Shown here piece after piece: positions 19,651 through 28,595 of a stretch of DNA of 64,000 nucleotides. Each line of letters opens with the position of its first letter. Positions within the stretch are counted from its first letter, which is position 1. Under the pieces are notes generated by a model that did no database searches, was not told the DNA's origin, and saw nothing but the letters and a program-made list of their open reading frames with translations. The DNA is from an uncultured Porphyromonadaceae bacterium (GTDB lineage Bacteria; Bacteroidota; Bacteroidia; Bacteroidales; Muribaculaceae): assembly GCA_900548975.1 (NCBI GenBank), contig URMS01000002.1:62001-126000 (forward strand). The letters are read 5' to 3'. The position numbers were made by a program, and so were the translations under genes.

Positions 19651-20846
19651 GGCTGAGCTGTGCTTGTGGAATCGGCCGCTGCGGCCACGGGCTGTACTTT
19701 CATGCCGTGACGCAGTTTATGGAAACCTTCGGTAACAATGAGTTCGTCGGCCGAGAGGCCACGCTCTATCACACGGTAATTGCCGGCCTCGGGACCGGTC
19801 TCGACAAAGCGGCGCTCGACCACGCTGTCGGGGCGCACCACATACACGTATGCGCCGCCGCGCTCTATCTCGAGAGCCTTGGCCGGCACCTCGATGGCGT
19901 CGGTGCGGACATCCTTGAGCACTTTCACACGGGTGAACTCGCCCGGCAGAAGCACATGGTCGGGATTCGGCATCTCGGCGCGGACGGAGAATGTGCCCGT
20001 AGCGGGGTCGACCTGAGGCGAAGCGAAATCCACCAGTCCCTTGAACGGATATTCCGAACCGTCGGCCATCGTCACGGTGACGTACGGCTCCCACTGGCGC
20101 GACTCGCTCTTCTGCCCTATGTTGACATCGCGGTTTTTGCTGTTGAGGTAATCGAGCGCCGTCATGGAGAAATCGACAAGCACCGTATCGCTTTTCACCA
20201 CCGTGGCAAGCAGCGACTTGCCGCCGGGGCCGACGAGTGTGCCAATGTCGGCCACACGCTCGCTCACATAGCCCGAAATGGGACTTGTGACAGTAGTGTA
20301 GCTGAGCACGAGCTCGGCTTGGGTAAGGTCGGCCGCCGCAACCGATTCTTCGGCCTTGGCGCTTTCGTAGGCAGCCTCGGCATTGTCGAGGTCGAGCTGC
20401 GAGGCAGCGTTCTGCTCGTAGAGCGGACGTATGCGCGCAAGGTCGCGTTCGGCCTTGAGAGCATTGGCCCTGGCTTTATTGAGCTGTGCGCGGGCTTTCT
20501 CGGCGAGAGCCTTGTACACCTTGCGGTCGATAAGGAACATGGTCTGGCCCTTGTCGATGTGAGTGCCTTCCTCGAAGAACATCTTCTCGAGATAGCCTTC
20601 CACACGTGCACGGACTTCAACAAACTGCTGGGCACGGATGCGGCCGGCATATTCGCCGTAGATATTTACATCGGATACTGTTACCGGACTTACAGCAACC
20701 ACCGGAAGCGGTGCCGATGCCGGACGCGGCCTGAAAACGAACAACAGCACAACGGCTACTGCGGCAAGCGCCACTATGGATATTACGATGACCCTTGCTT
20801 TGCGCGTGGCAAACAGGGCGGTCAACTCTTTACTTTTCTTGAACAT
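19647..20846 (-). CDS. RND efflux periplasmic adaptor (AcrA/MexA family)
   Basis: The 399-residue protein has an N-terminal membrane segment (about residues 18-38), a lipoyl half (VRARVEGYLEKMFFEEGTHI), a coiled-coil hairpin (about residues 105-175), the second lipoyl half (TSPISGYVSERVADIGTLV), a beta-barrel and a C-terminal membrane-proximal domain. It bridges the pump and the outer-membrane channel. There is no Cys lipobox, so it is anchored by its helix rather than by lipid. It is the first gene of the operon and overlaps the pump gene. No TetR or MarR regulator is adjacent. Confidence 0.95.
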   Translation of the reverse strand: MFKKSKELTALFATRKARVIVISIVALAAVAVVLLFVFRPRPASAPLPVVAVSPVTVSDVNIYGEYAGRIRAQQFVEVRARVEGYLEKMFFEEGTHIDKGQTMFLIDRKVYKALAEKARAQLNKARANALKAERDLARIRPLYEQNAASQLDLDNAEAAYESAKAEESVAAADLTQAELVLSYTTVTSPISGYVSERVADIGTLVGPGGKSLLATVVKSDTVLVDFSMTALDYLNSKNRDVNIGQKSESRQWEPYVTVTMADGSEYPFKGLVDFASPQVDPATGTFSVRAEMPNPDHVLLPGEFTRVKVLKDVRTDAIEVPAKALEIERGGAYVYVVRPDSVVERRFVETGPEAGNYRVIERGLSADELIVTEGFHKLRHGMKVQPVAAAADSTSTAQP

Positions 20847-20955
20847 GGCAGTGACGAACTTATATCTTATATAATGATGTATACAAGTAACAATCCACAG
20901 GGCACGAAAGTGCGCCCGCGGCTACTGAAAAATTGCAGACAACCCGTTTGTGAGG

Positions 20956-23208
20956 TCAGAGCATAGCCACGACCCGCGCTATGTCGGCGTTATTGACCCC
21001 GAATTTTTCGTCCGCTGTGTCGTGGCTGTCGCTGCGTCTCTGCCCTGTCGCCTCGGCGCGCAGGGCCAGAAACTCGCCTATGGTGATGCGTCCAGCCTGC
21101 TTTTCCACCAGCGAGAGAATCCTGTCGGTGGGTATTGTCTGAGCATTCTGATCGTCGGTAAACATCTCGAGAACCACGACTTCCGAAGCGGCCACGTCGA
21201 GCCAGCCGAAAATCATGGATTTGTAGTCGGCCGTGTAATTGAGGTGCACAAGATACTGCACCGTCGACGGATCGTAGGCCACGCCGGTCTCATCGTCGAT
21301 CTTCATCGGATATTTCGAATCCATCCATCCGGCCTTGAGGTTCACATCGAGCGCGCCGTCGGTATAGCAGCTCGCCATGAAACCCACACCGCGGGCACCT
21401 GCCTGACGCAGCCGCGGAAGATCGAGCTCTATGTATTCGGCCGCACCGACCATGTCGGGGATATGCTGTATATCCTCGCTGTGGATGGCGCCCGTCGGCT
21501 CGGAATTATAGTACGAGCATTCCTCGCGGCTGTTTTCGTAGACAATTATGGCGCTGAGGTCCATGTCGAGATGCTGGGCAGGAAGTCCCTCGCCCCATTG
21601 CAGGAAGAGGCGCACCTTGTCGCCCTCTACGGGCAGACGCGTGCCCTGAGGCATATAGTATTCGCCGGCGCCGGCAGTACTGCGCTCGCCCACCGGCACA
21701 GGGATTCTGAACAGCTCGGGTGCTATATACACCGTAGGCGGCACATCGGTCTGAGCAGCAAGATGGCACCGCATGGCATCGCGGCATACTGCCTTCACAT
21801 CGGCCGTCATGGAAGCCAGCTCCGCCGGGGTGCGGGCCAGCAGAAGCGGATTCGGCTCTATGGGCATGGTAGCGCCGCCGGCAAGCCGCACACTTCGCTT
21901 CACATCGGGGTCGAGACAGTAATCGGCATAGGAGTCGAGCGACACCACAAGCCGCACAGGCAGCTTCGCCACAACCGTGCGGAAGGCTTCGATCACCTCG
22001 GCGGCCCCGAAGCGCAGCATCGTGGGGAACAGACGGCGCGCAAAGGCTCCGGGACGTTCCCTGAGCAAAGAGAGCGCACGGGCGCTGTCGCCGGCAAGTA
22101 CGGCAGCCTCCACATCGCCGGCCCACACGTCGTAGTCGCCGCGGTAGAAGCGGTCGAGAAGCTCGCGCAGCCGCGGATAGGCCGCCTTGCGCGCATACTC
22201 GCTAAGACGCAGTGCGCGGATGAAACGCACCCACATACCGCGGTCGGGATGCATGTTCTCGCACATATCGGCAATCTCCATGGGCATGTATTCGAGCATA
22301 CCGGCCACCATGCGGCACATGCTGCGGTCGTAGTGCAGCCGCAGGGCGACGCGCGCTTCGGCGGCGGCCGCCAGGCAGCGCTGCTCATAGTCCGGCTCCC
22401 AGCGGTAGCCCACGGTGGCCACACGGCGCTTTATCTCGGTAGCGGGCCGCACCATACGCAGCGAGTCGGTTTTCTTCGACCAGAGGGCACGCAGTATGTC
22501 GGCGGGAGTTTTCATAAGGGCGGCCGCACGCGTAGGCTGTCCGCTGTCGACAAGCGCGAAAAAAGCGAGTACCGCGGTCTCACGCACCGGCACGACGACA
22601 TCGTCTGGCAGCCCGAAAGCCGCCAGAAGCGAGCGTACTTCCTCTTCCTGAGTCCCGTCGAGAGGCACTTTCGACTCCAGGAGAGTCCGGAGCCGCTGCT
22701 GCAGCTCGTCTTCGGTCCACAAAGTAAGCAATTTGCGCGCTTCGCCTCCGCCGGTATTCACGAAGTCGGCTGTGGCGAACACCCGGCCGCACAGCGGGCA
22801 GCCGTTGTAGCGCTCGAGCGGAAACAGTCCGTCGGGTATGAAATGACCGCAGGGCAATCTCGTGCCCGTCACATTCTGCAGCTCCGGAAAAGAATTTATG
22901 AGCCAGCCGATGATAGTGTTGGCCCGCGGAACTCCGCGTGGCTCGGTCCAGTTCCGTACCATGGGCATCCAGTTGAGATGCACGCCATTGATGTCCTCGA
23001 CAGCGTGCCTGAGGGCGTCGATGCGGTCGTTGTCGAGATGGCACAAGGCATAGAAAAGGTCGCGGTCGACCGCATAACCGAGCTTAGAAAGCGACATAAC
23101 CATAGCCGTGGCCGCGGGAGTGGCCTCGCAAGGGATGGTGTCGGCCCATTCGGCCGGTATAAAAAGAGCATTCGACGCGAGTGCTGTCCTGACGAGAGAT
23201 GTATCCAT
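20956..23208 (-). CDS. RING-like / TerD-like large protein (MXAN_6230/SCO0854 family)
   Basis: The 750-residue protein has no signal peptide or membrane segment and is probably cytoplasmic. Around residues 120-140 it carries a RING-like zinc site (C120-G-H122 and C137-P-L-C140); the first Cys pair of a classical RING is not evident. A helical middle region follows. The C-terminal third, about residues 525-690, resembles the TerD/stress fold (RLFLQWGEG, DMDLSAIIVYE, FMASCYTDG). These traits and the length match the MXAN_6230/SCO0854 family, known from myxobacteria and actinobacteria; its function is unknown. It stands alone, with a 250-nt leader holding an interspersed repeat. Confidence 0.75.
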   Translation of the reverse strand: MDTSLVRTALASNALFIPAEWADTIPCEATPAATAMVMSLSKLGYAVDRDLFYALCHLDNDRIDALRHAVEDINGVHLNWMPMVRNWTEPRGVPRANTIIGWLINSFPELQNVTGTRLPCGHFIPDGLFPLERYNGCPLCGRVFATADFVNTGGGEARKLLTLWTEDELQQRLRTLLESKVPLDGTQEEEVRSLLAAFGLPDDVVVPVRETAVLAFFALVDSGQPTRAAALMKTPADILRALWSKKTDSLRMVRPATEIKRRVATVGYRWEPDYEQRCLAAAAEARVALRLHYDRSMCRMVAGMLEYMPMEIADMCENMHPDRGMWVRFIRALRLSEYARKAAYPRLRELLDRFYRGDYDVWAGDVEAAVLAGDSARALSLLRERPGAFARRLFPTMLRFGAAEVIEAFRTVVAKLPVRLVVSLDSYADYCLDPDVKRSVRLAGGATMPIEPNPLLLARTPAELASMTADVKAVCRDAMRCHLAAQTDVPPTVYIAPELFRIPVPVGERSTAGAGEYYMPQGTRLPVEGDKVRLFLQWGEGLPAQHLDMDLSAIIVYENSREECSYYNSEPTGAIHSEDIQHIPDMVGAAEYIELDLPRLRQAGARGVGFMASCYTDGALDVNLKAGWMDSKYPMKIDDETGVAYDPSTVQYLVHLNYTADYKSMIFGWLDVAASEVVVLEMFTDDQNAQTIPTDRILSLVEKQAGRITIGEFLALRAEATGQRRSDSHDTADEKFGVNNADIARVVAML

Positions 23209-23233
23209 GGAAACAAAACACTGTTAATTTTCG

Positions 23234-23390
23234 CAAGGTTTCAACTTGCCTAAAGTGAAAGGTGAAGGGTGAAAGGTGAAGATAATAGTTAAGGTAAGAA
23301 TGAAGTATTACCTTCACTCAGGCAAAGCCTGATTTTCACTTTTCACTTTATTCACCCCAACTTGAGCTTGCGAAAGTTGATTAAAAATGC
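23234..23390. repeat. Interspersed GTGAAGGGTGAAAGGTGAAG repeat, copy 2 (RING-gene leader)
   Basis: It shares the order GTGAAGGGTGAAAGGTGAAG, CACTCAGGCA, CAACTTGAGCTTGC with 10700-10800. The ends are partly complementary (TTTCAACTTG versus CAACTTGAG...GAAAGTTGA), so the unit can fold. Confidence 0.75.
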
Positions 23391-23467
23391 GGGCAATTGA
23401 ACGACTGATACAATGTCGAGTAGTCATTAGAAGTAAGTCGTTCTTGGCCCGCAATATGATTTTCGGC
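23391..23467 (-). other. Leader segment with a short hairpin
   Basis: GAACGACT and AGTCGTTC form an 8-bp stem between the promoter and repeat copy 2. No coding region is present in 23209-23571 apart from these elements. Confidence 0.35.
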
Positions 23468-23499
23468 CAAAGATATGAATAAAAATGATAATGTGCAAA
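23468..23499 (-). promoter_or_regulatory. Promoter of the RING/TerD-like gene
   Basis: This is a consensus match on the minus strand: TTTG (23496-23499), 20 bp, then TATCTTTG (23468-23475). The -33 box overlaps the T-tract of the upstream rplI terminator. Confidence 0.65.
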
Positions 23500-23533
23500 A
23501 AAAATCGACCGCAGCACGTGGCCACGGTCGATT
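23497..23533 (-). terminator. Rho-independent terminator after rplI
   Basis: On the minus strand, stem AATCGACCG / CGGTCGATT is followed by a run of T residues. Confidence 0.75.
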
Positions 23534-23571
23534 GTCGGTATGGGATGTTATGACTATTTTTCGGTCGTAGA

Positions 23572-24012
23572 TTATTCGGCAACAACTTCGAAGGGAACCT
23601 GAGCGGTAACGTCCTTGTGAAGTTTCACAGTAGCTACGTATTCGCCAACTTCCTTCACGGGTTCGATTTCGATAATCTTGCGGTCGATGTTGAAGCCGAG
23701 TTTTTCGAGGGCTTCAGCAATCTGGATGCTGTTGACAGAGCCGAAGATAGTGCCGGTAGCGCTTGTCTTGGCACCGATTGTCAGCTTCACATCCTTGAGC
23801 GATGCTGCGAGAGCTTCGGCGTCGGCCTTGATCTTGGCGAGCTTGTGGGCACGCTGACGCTGGTTCTCAGCGAGTACCTTCAGAGCCGAGGGAGTAGCGA
23901 TAACGGCTTTACCGTAGGGGATGAGGTAGTTGCGGCCGTATCCGTCTTTTACTTCTACAACGTCATCCTTGTATCCAAGGCCGCTGACGTCTTCTTTGAG
24001 TATGATTTTCAT
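23572..24012 (-). CDS. rplI: 50S ribosomal protein bL9
   Basis: The 146-residue protein begins MKIILKEDVSGLGYKDDVV and has the conserved bL9 N-terminal segment YGRNYLIPYGKA. It then has the long connecting helix and the C-terminal domain (FGSVNSIQIAEAL). It binds 23S rRNA near the L1 stalk. It is the last gene of the rpsF-rpsR-rplI operon and is followed by a clear terminator. Confidence 0.98.
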   Translation of the reverse strand: MKIILKEDVSGLGYKDDVVEVKDGYGRNYLIPYGKAVIATPSALKVLAENQRQRAHKLAKIKADAEALAASLKDVKLTIGAKTSATGTIFGSVNSIQIAEALEKLGFNIDRKIIEIEPVKEVGEYVATVKLHKDVTAQVPFEVVAE

Positions 24013-24032
24013 ATTCTTTCCGGCTTTAAGGG

Positions 24033-24302
24033 TTATTTCATCAGGTCGGTCACGTAGGGCAGAAGAGCCAGGTGGCGGGCACGCTTGACAGCCTGGGCCA
24101 CACGACGCTGGAATTTCAGCGAGGTGCCGGTGATACGGCGGGGAAGGATTTTGCCCTGCTCGTTGAGGAATTTCTTCAGGAATTCCGGATCCTTATAGTC
24201 GACGAAGTTGATGCCGAAACGTTTGAAACGGCAGTATTTTTTCTTTTTCACGTCTACCGACATGGGTGTGAGGTAGCGGATTTCAGATTGAGTCTGTGCC
24301 AT
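24033..24302 (-). CDS. rpsR: 30S ribosomal protein bS18
   Basis: This 89-residue protein has the bS18 core: CRFKRFGINFVDYKDPEFLKKF, then ILPRRITGTSLKFQRRV and KRARHLALLPY. It partners bS6 on the platform of the small subunit. The N-terminus carries a short Bacteroidetes-type extension (MAQTQSEIRYLTPM). The single cysteine does not suggest a zinc site. It lies between rpsF (3 bp away) and rplI. Confidence 0.98.
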   Translation of the reverse strand: MAQTQSEIRYLTPMSVDVKKKKYCRFKRFGINFVDYKDPEFLKKFLNEQGKILPRRITGTSLKFQRRVAQAVKRARHLALLPYVTDLMK

Positions 24303-24305
24303 GGG

Positions 24306-24671
24306 TTAGTCCTCCTTTGTTTCTACGGGTTGAGCTTGGGGCTGGGCAGCGCGGCGGGCACGACGCTTGGCGGCGTACTGGGCTGCATATTTGTCCTGAC
24401 GGAAAGTGAGCCAGCGGAGCACACGCTCGTCACGGCGGAATGCGGTTTCGAGCTTGCGGATCACCTGGGGATCGGCATCGAACTCAATGAGGCTGTAAAA
24501 GCCGGTCGATTTTTTCTGGATGGGATAAGCGAGCTTGCGCAGGCCCCACTCCTCGGTGTTTACAATCGATGCGCCGTTATCGGTGAGCACCTTTGCAAAC
24601 TTTTCTACCGCTTCCTTCATCTGTGCATCAGACAAAACGGGAGTTAAAATGAAAACGGTTTCGTACTGCAT
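24306..24671 (-). CDS. rpsF: 30S ribosomal protein bS6
   Basis: The 121-residue protein starts MQYETVFILTPVLSD and shows the bS6 fold signature WGLRKLAYPIQKKSTGFYSLIEF. The C-terminal tail (AQPQAQPVETKED) is a low-complexity extension. It is the first gene of the operon, preceded by a consensus promoter, so the three proteins are made together. Confidence 0.98.
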   Translation of the reverse strand: MQYETVFILTPVLSDAQMKEAVEKFAKVLTDNGASIVNTEEWGLRKLAYPIQKKSTGFYSLIEFDADPQVIRKLETAFRRDERVLRWLTFRQDKYAAQYAAKRRARRAAQPQAQPVETKED

Positions 24672-24714
24672 TTGATAATTAATTGATTAAGTGGAGTTTT
24701 TGTTTTTCCGGCTG

Positions 24715-24746
24715 CAAAGGTACGATTTTTTTTTCGCACGGCCAAA
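24715..24746 (-). promoter_or_regulatory. Promoter of rpsF-rpsR-rplI
   Basis: TTTG (24743-24746), 20 bp, TACCTTTG (24715-24722) on the minus strand is a consensus match. It gives a leader of about 40 nt. Confidence 0.75.
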
Positions 24747-24775
24747 TTATTTCACACCCTGCAATCACTTTTTTT

Positions 24776-25534
24776 TCACAGCAGGCGGCGGTGCTTGCGG
24801 TAGAAATAGAATAGCGCGCGGATGTGGGCGCGGCCTATGGCCGACAGCGGCCGGCGCGAGGTGATGCGTTTCCATTTATGGACTATCGACACCGCCGGCA
24901 GATAGACCACGCGCCACCCGGACTTGCGGGCGCGCAGACAGAAGTCGGCATCCTCCGGACCATAGAATATATGCTCGTCGAGCAGCCCGACGGCATCGAA
25001 AACCTCGCGCCTCACCAGCTGGCATGCGCCGATCACATACTCCGGCTCGAACGGTAGCCCCGCCGACATTTCGGGAGCATAAGGGTCGGCGCCGTCCATG
25101 CCGAGCAGTCCGCGCAGTTTCGGCACAAGCCCCGGAAAAAGCTTGTAGCTACGCTGCAGAGCGCCGTCGGGAGCCCGAAGGGCGCAGGCACATATGCCAC
25201 AGACAGGATGCGCCTCCATATAATTAATGAGTGCGCCCACGGCGTCGGCGTTAACCACCGTGTCGTCGTCGAGCAGCCATATATAGCGGCCCGAGGCCAA
25301 TTCTATGCCGCGGTTGCGCGCGTAGGCCACACCGCGGTTTCGGTCGAGGCGCCGGTACACGATGTCGGGATGTGTAGCGGCAATATACCGGTCGGTGCCA
25401 TCGGAAGATCCGTTGTCGACAAGAATTATCTCATGGCCGATACCGGCGAGAGCCGCCGGCAGAGAGGCGAGCAGCCCCTGCAGATTGGCCAGAGAATTCC
25501 AGCATATGATCACTACCGACAGCCGGGGTGTCAT
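24776..25534 (-). CDS. Family 2 glycosyltransferase
   Basis: The 252-residue protein begins TPRLSVVIICWNSLANLQGLL, a GT-A fold N-terminus. The metal-binding acidic motif is LLDDDTVV, and YGPEDADFCLRARKSGW is typical of rhamnosyl- and related transferases in this family. I chose the ATG at 25534 because it overlaps the stop of the upstream radical SAM gene by ATGA and because residues before it have no family similarity. The donor and acceptor are unknown; a cell-surface glycan is likely. Confidence 0.9.
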   Translation of the reverse strand: MTPRLSVVIICWNSLANLQGLLASLPAALAGIGHEIILVDNGSSDGTDRYIAATHPDIVYRRLDRNRGVAYARNRGIELASGRYIWLLDDDTVVNADAVGALINYMEAHPVCGICACALRAPDGALQRSYKLFPGLVPKLRGLLGMDGADPYAPEMSAGLPFEPEYVIGACQLVRREVFDAVGLLDEHIFYGPEDADFCLRARKSGWRVVYLPAVSIVHKWKRITSRRPLSAIGRAHIRALFYFYRKHRRLL

Positions 25535-26970
25535 TGTTTTCCGAAGAGTTTTATGCGCAGGGCCTTGAAGGCGGCGCTGAATTCGCCGAAACTGCGGAAA
25601 CGGCGCAAATGCCGCCACACGATTCGCGGCGAAAGGAAATAGCGCAGATTGAAGCGGTAGAGCGCACGTTCCATATCCTCGGCCGACAGATGCGGGTAGC
25701 TGAGTATCGACTCGCGCTGCACGTTGGTGGGCGAATATTCTCCGCCCTTTATCCAGCCGTTTTCCTTAGCCATCCGGTAGAATTCAGTGCCGGGGAAAGG
25801 CGATACGATGTTGAACATCACCTGATCGACATCAAGCGACATGGCCGTGAGAAGGGTCTGCCGAAGGGTTTCTTTGGTTTCGAGCGGACTGGTGCCGATA
25901 AGGATATTGAGCTTTACCGGCACATTGTATTTCTTGAGAAGCTCCACAGCCCGGATTATCTGCTCCGAGGTGATACCCTTGCGGATGAAGCGGAGAATTT
26001 CGTCGTCGAACGACTCCACTCCCAGATCCACATAGGTGCAGCCACTCTCGCCGAGCATACGTGCTATAGGCTCGGTAATGGCGTCGACGCGCGCCTGGCA
26101 GCCCCATATGATGCCGTGCTTACGCAGAGCGCGGCATATGCCGGCGGTGCGCTCCTCGTTCCATATGAAATTGTCGTCGACAAATCCGATGGCACGGTAG
26201 CCCTCGGCAGCGAGCATGTCGATTTCCTTCTCTATGCTTTCGACCGAGCGGAACGATATCGGAGGCTTGCGGCCATGGTCGGCGCGGAAATCGAGCTCGC
26301 GGGCGAATGTCAGCGACGACGGCACACAGTATATGCAGTGGAACGGGCAGTTGCGCGATGTGAGCATCGGCGTGTAGGGCGACAGTTTGAGTTTCGGGTT
26401 GTGGAAAGCGCGGCCGCCGAGCAGATGGCGTCCCGGGAACGGCAGCGAGTCGATATCGGTCATAAGCGGCCGCGAGGGATTGCGCACTATCGCTCCGTCG
26501 GCCCCGCGCACGGTGAGGCCTTCCAGATGTGCCCACGGCTTATGCTCGCGGAGGGCCTCCAAGAGGGCCGACACCGTCTGCTCGGGCTCGCCCCGCACTA
26601 TGGCCACACGGCTGTCGGTGAGATACAGACCGGGAAAGAAAGTAGCACCGGGCCCGAGGAAAACCACCATGGAGCCGGGGCGCAAGGCAAGGATAGCGTC
26701 GCGGGCGGCGAAATCGGCATCACGGCTCAGATTCACGCTCCATATCATATAGACATCGGAAGTGTCGCCACGGAGAAAAACGCTCAGATCGGCGCCGGCA
26801 TCGGCCGTAAGGTCGACATAGCTCACTTCAAATCCACGCGACTCCACAAGAGCGGCCACCGTCAGCTCATAGAGATTGGGCATAGGGTACACCACGCGGG
26901 TGCAGCCGGCCGAGCGCTCGGCCGGTGTCTGAGCCACAGGCTCCGGCGGTATCAGAAAACATACTTTCAT
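25531..26970 (-). CDS. B12-binding-domain radical SAM protein
   Basis: The 479-residue protein has an N-terminal Rossmann-like region of the cobalamin-binding type (residues 1-150) and a radical SAM core with the cluster motif C208-x3-C212-x2-C215 (CPFHCIYC). The VDDNFIWNEE segment and DLGVESFDDEILRFIRKG are typical of the BchE/methylthiotransferase-like class. The B12-ligand motif DxHxxG is not seen, so cobalamin binding is uncertain. The start at 26970 gives the normal MKVCFLIPPE opening. It overlaps the glycosyltransferase gene, so the pair may build or modify a glycan or lipid. Confidence 0.85.
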   Translation of the reverse strand: MKVCFLIPPEPVAQTPAERSAGCTRVVYPMPNLYELTVAALVESRGFEVSYVDLTADAGADLSVFLRGDTSDVYMIWSVNLSRDADFAARDAILALRPGSMVVFLGPGATFFPGLYLTDSRVAIVRGEPEQTVSALLEALREHKPWAHLEGLTVRGADGAIVRNPSRPLMTDIDSLPFPGRHLLGGRAFHNPKLKLSPYTPMLTSRNCPFHCIYCVPSSLTFARELDFRADHGRKPPISFRSVESIEKEIDMLAAEGYRAIGFVDDNFIWNEERTAGICRALRKHGIIWGCQARVDAITEPIARMLGESGCTYVDLGVESFDDEILRFIRKGITSEQIIRAVELLKKYNVPVKLNILIGTSPLETKETLRQTLLTAMSLDVDQVMFNIVSPFPGTEFYRMAKENGWIKGGEYSPTNVQRESILSYPHLSAEDMERALYRFNLRYFLSPRIVWRHLRRFRSFGEFSAAFKALRIKLFGKQ

Positions 26971-27061
26971 ATATATAATAACTCCGTTGCACCCTGCTTT
27001 ATTGCCTCTGGCACCGCCCCCGTCAACAACGCAATACGACAACTTCGTTTTTACAGATATA

Positions 27062-27093
27062 TTTGTATATCCCGCAAATTGCTACTACCTTTG
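27062..27093 (+). promoter_or_regulatory. Promoter of the MATE-HAD gene pair
   Basis: TTTG (27062-27065), 20 bp, TACCTTTG (27086-27093) is a consensus match. It leaves a leader of about 125 nt with no recognised riboswitch. Confidence 0.65.
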
Positions 27094-27224
27094 CACTGCA
27101 AAAATAGAATTACAGGATAAAGAGTTTTGTAATCCTCATCGAGGCAATCATAGCCGGAGAAGATGACTGGGTAAAACCGCCGTCTTATCCGGTAATTTTT
27201 TTGGCTGAATATTAACCCATAATA

Positions 27225-28595
27225 ATGATTTCCTCTATGAAAAGAGCCTCGCTCGATATGGGGAAGATGAATGTCCCCGTGCTTTTCAGAAAGTATTTTG
27301 TACCGACACTGCTCGGTATGCTCAGCATGGCGTCCGTCACTGCCATTGACGGAATATATGTCGGTCACGGCGTGGGCAGCGACGGAATCGCCGCCATCAA
27401 CATCTGTATCCCGCTCCTGATGCTGTTCACCGGGTTTGGTCTAATGCTCGGCATCGGCAGTTCGGTTGTAGCATCGATTCATCTATCGCACAATAAGGTG
27501 AAGGCGGCTCGCCTCAACGCTACGCAGGCTCTGTGGTTCGTCACCATTGTAACCGCATTTGCCGTTGCCGTCATCATGATATGGCCTTATGAAACGGCAA
27601 AGCTGCTCGGTTCTTCGGAGCATCTTGCTCCACTTGTCATCACTTATCTTTTATGGTTCGGACCCTCAATATTATTCCAGATGTGGTTGTCGGTTTCACT
27701 TTTCATCATCCGTCTTGACGGTTCTCCACAATATGCCATGTGGTGCAATGTAGTGGCGGCACTGCTGACTGTCATACTGGGCTGGATTTTCCTCTTCCCG
27801 CTGCATCTCGGCATCGAAGGCGCGGCGCTTGCCGCAACTGTCGCTACCGCTGTCGGCGGTATAATGGGCGTTTGCCATCTGCTGTTTAAGGCTAATAAAC
27901 TTCGTATGATTGCCATACAACTTTCACTCAAAAGCCTCAGGCTGTCGATGAGAAACATCGGCTATCAGTGCAAGATCGGGTCCTCGGCTCTGCTTGGAGA
28001 GGCCACGCTTGCAACTCTAATGTTCGTAGGCAATCAGGTATTCATGAAATATCTTGGAGATAATGGCGTTGGGGCTTTCGGAATAGCCTGCTATTACACT
28101 CCTTTCGTCTTTATGGTCGGCAACGCCATCGCACAGTCGGCACAGCCTATCCTCAGCTATAATTTCGGTATTAATCTGTACAAACGTGTGTCACAGACCG
28201 AAAAGTTAGCTTTGAAAACTGCCCTTATGTGCGGTATCGTAGTGACTGTGATATTTTATTTCTTTCCGCACTGGCTGATAGGGCTCTTCCTTCCGCCTGG
28301 CAATGCGGCCGCCAAAATCGCAGTGGCCGGACTTCCGCTGTTCTCGCTCGGATTTATCTGCTTCATAGTCAATCTGACAGCAATAGGATATTATCAAAGT
28401 CTTGAAAAAATCGGTGCGGCCACGACTTTCGCCCTGCTGCGTGGATTGCTGATACTCGTCCCCGTGTTCTATCTTTTGCCGACAGCACTGGGCGACAGCG
28501 GCATCTGGCTTGCCATGCCTGTCTCTGAGGTCTTGACAGCGTTGCTGATTTTCATTTATTATTTCTCAACCAAATCAAAAGTTTCAGGAACATGA
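27225..28595 (+). CDS. MATE-family multidrug/cation antiporter
   Basis: This 456-residue protein has twelve predicted membrane helices in two similar halves and the MATE-like N-terminal stretch FRKYFVPTLLGMLSMASVTAIDGIYVGHGVGSDG. The second half begins near IGSSALLGEATLATLMFVGNQVF. MATE proteins export drugs using sodium or proton gradients. The start could also be one of the nearby in-frame Met codons (residues 5, 12 and 15). It overlaps the HAD gene by ATGA. Codon use is less GC-rich than the radical SAM gene upstream. Confidence 0.93.
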   Translation: MISSMKRASLDMGKMNVPVLFRKYFVPTLLGMLSMASVTAIDGIYVGHGVGSDGIAAINICIPLLMLFTGFGLMLGIGSSVVASIHLSHNKVKAARLNATQALWFVTIVTAFAVAVIMIWPYETAKLLGSSEHLAPLVITYLLWFGPSILFQMWLSVSLFIIRLDGSPQYAMWCNVVAALLTVILGWIFLFPLHLGIEGAALAATVATAVGGIMGVCHLLFKANKLRMIAIQLSLKSLRLSMRNIGYQCKIGSSALLGEATLATLMFVGNQVFMKYLGDNGVGAFGIACYYTPFVFMVGNAIAQSAQPILSYNFGINLYKRVSQTEKLALKTALMCGIVVTVIFYFFPHWLIGLFLPPGNAAAKIAVAGLPLFSLGFICFIVNLTAIGYYQSLEKIGAATTFALLRGLLILVPVFYLLPTALGDSGIWLAMPVSEVLTALLIFIYYFSTKSKVSGT

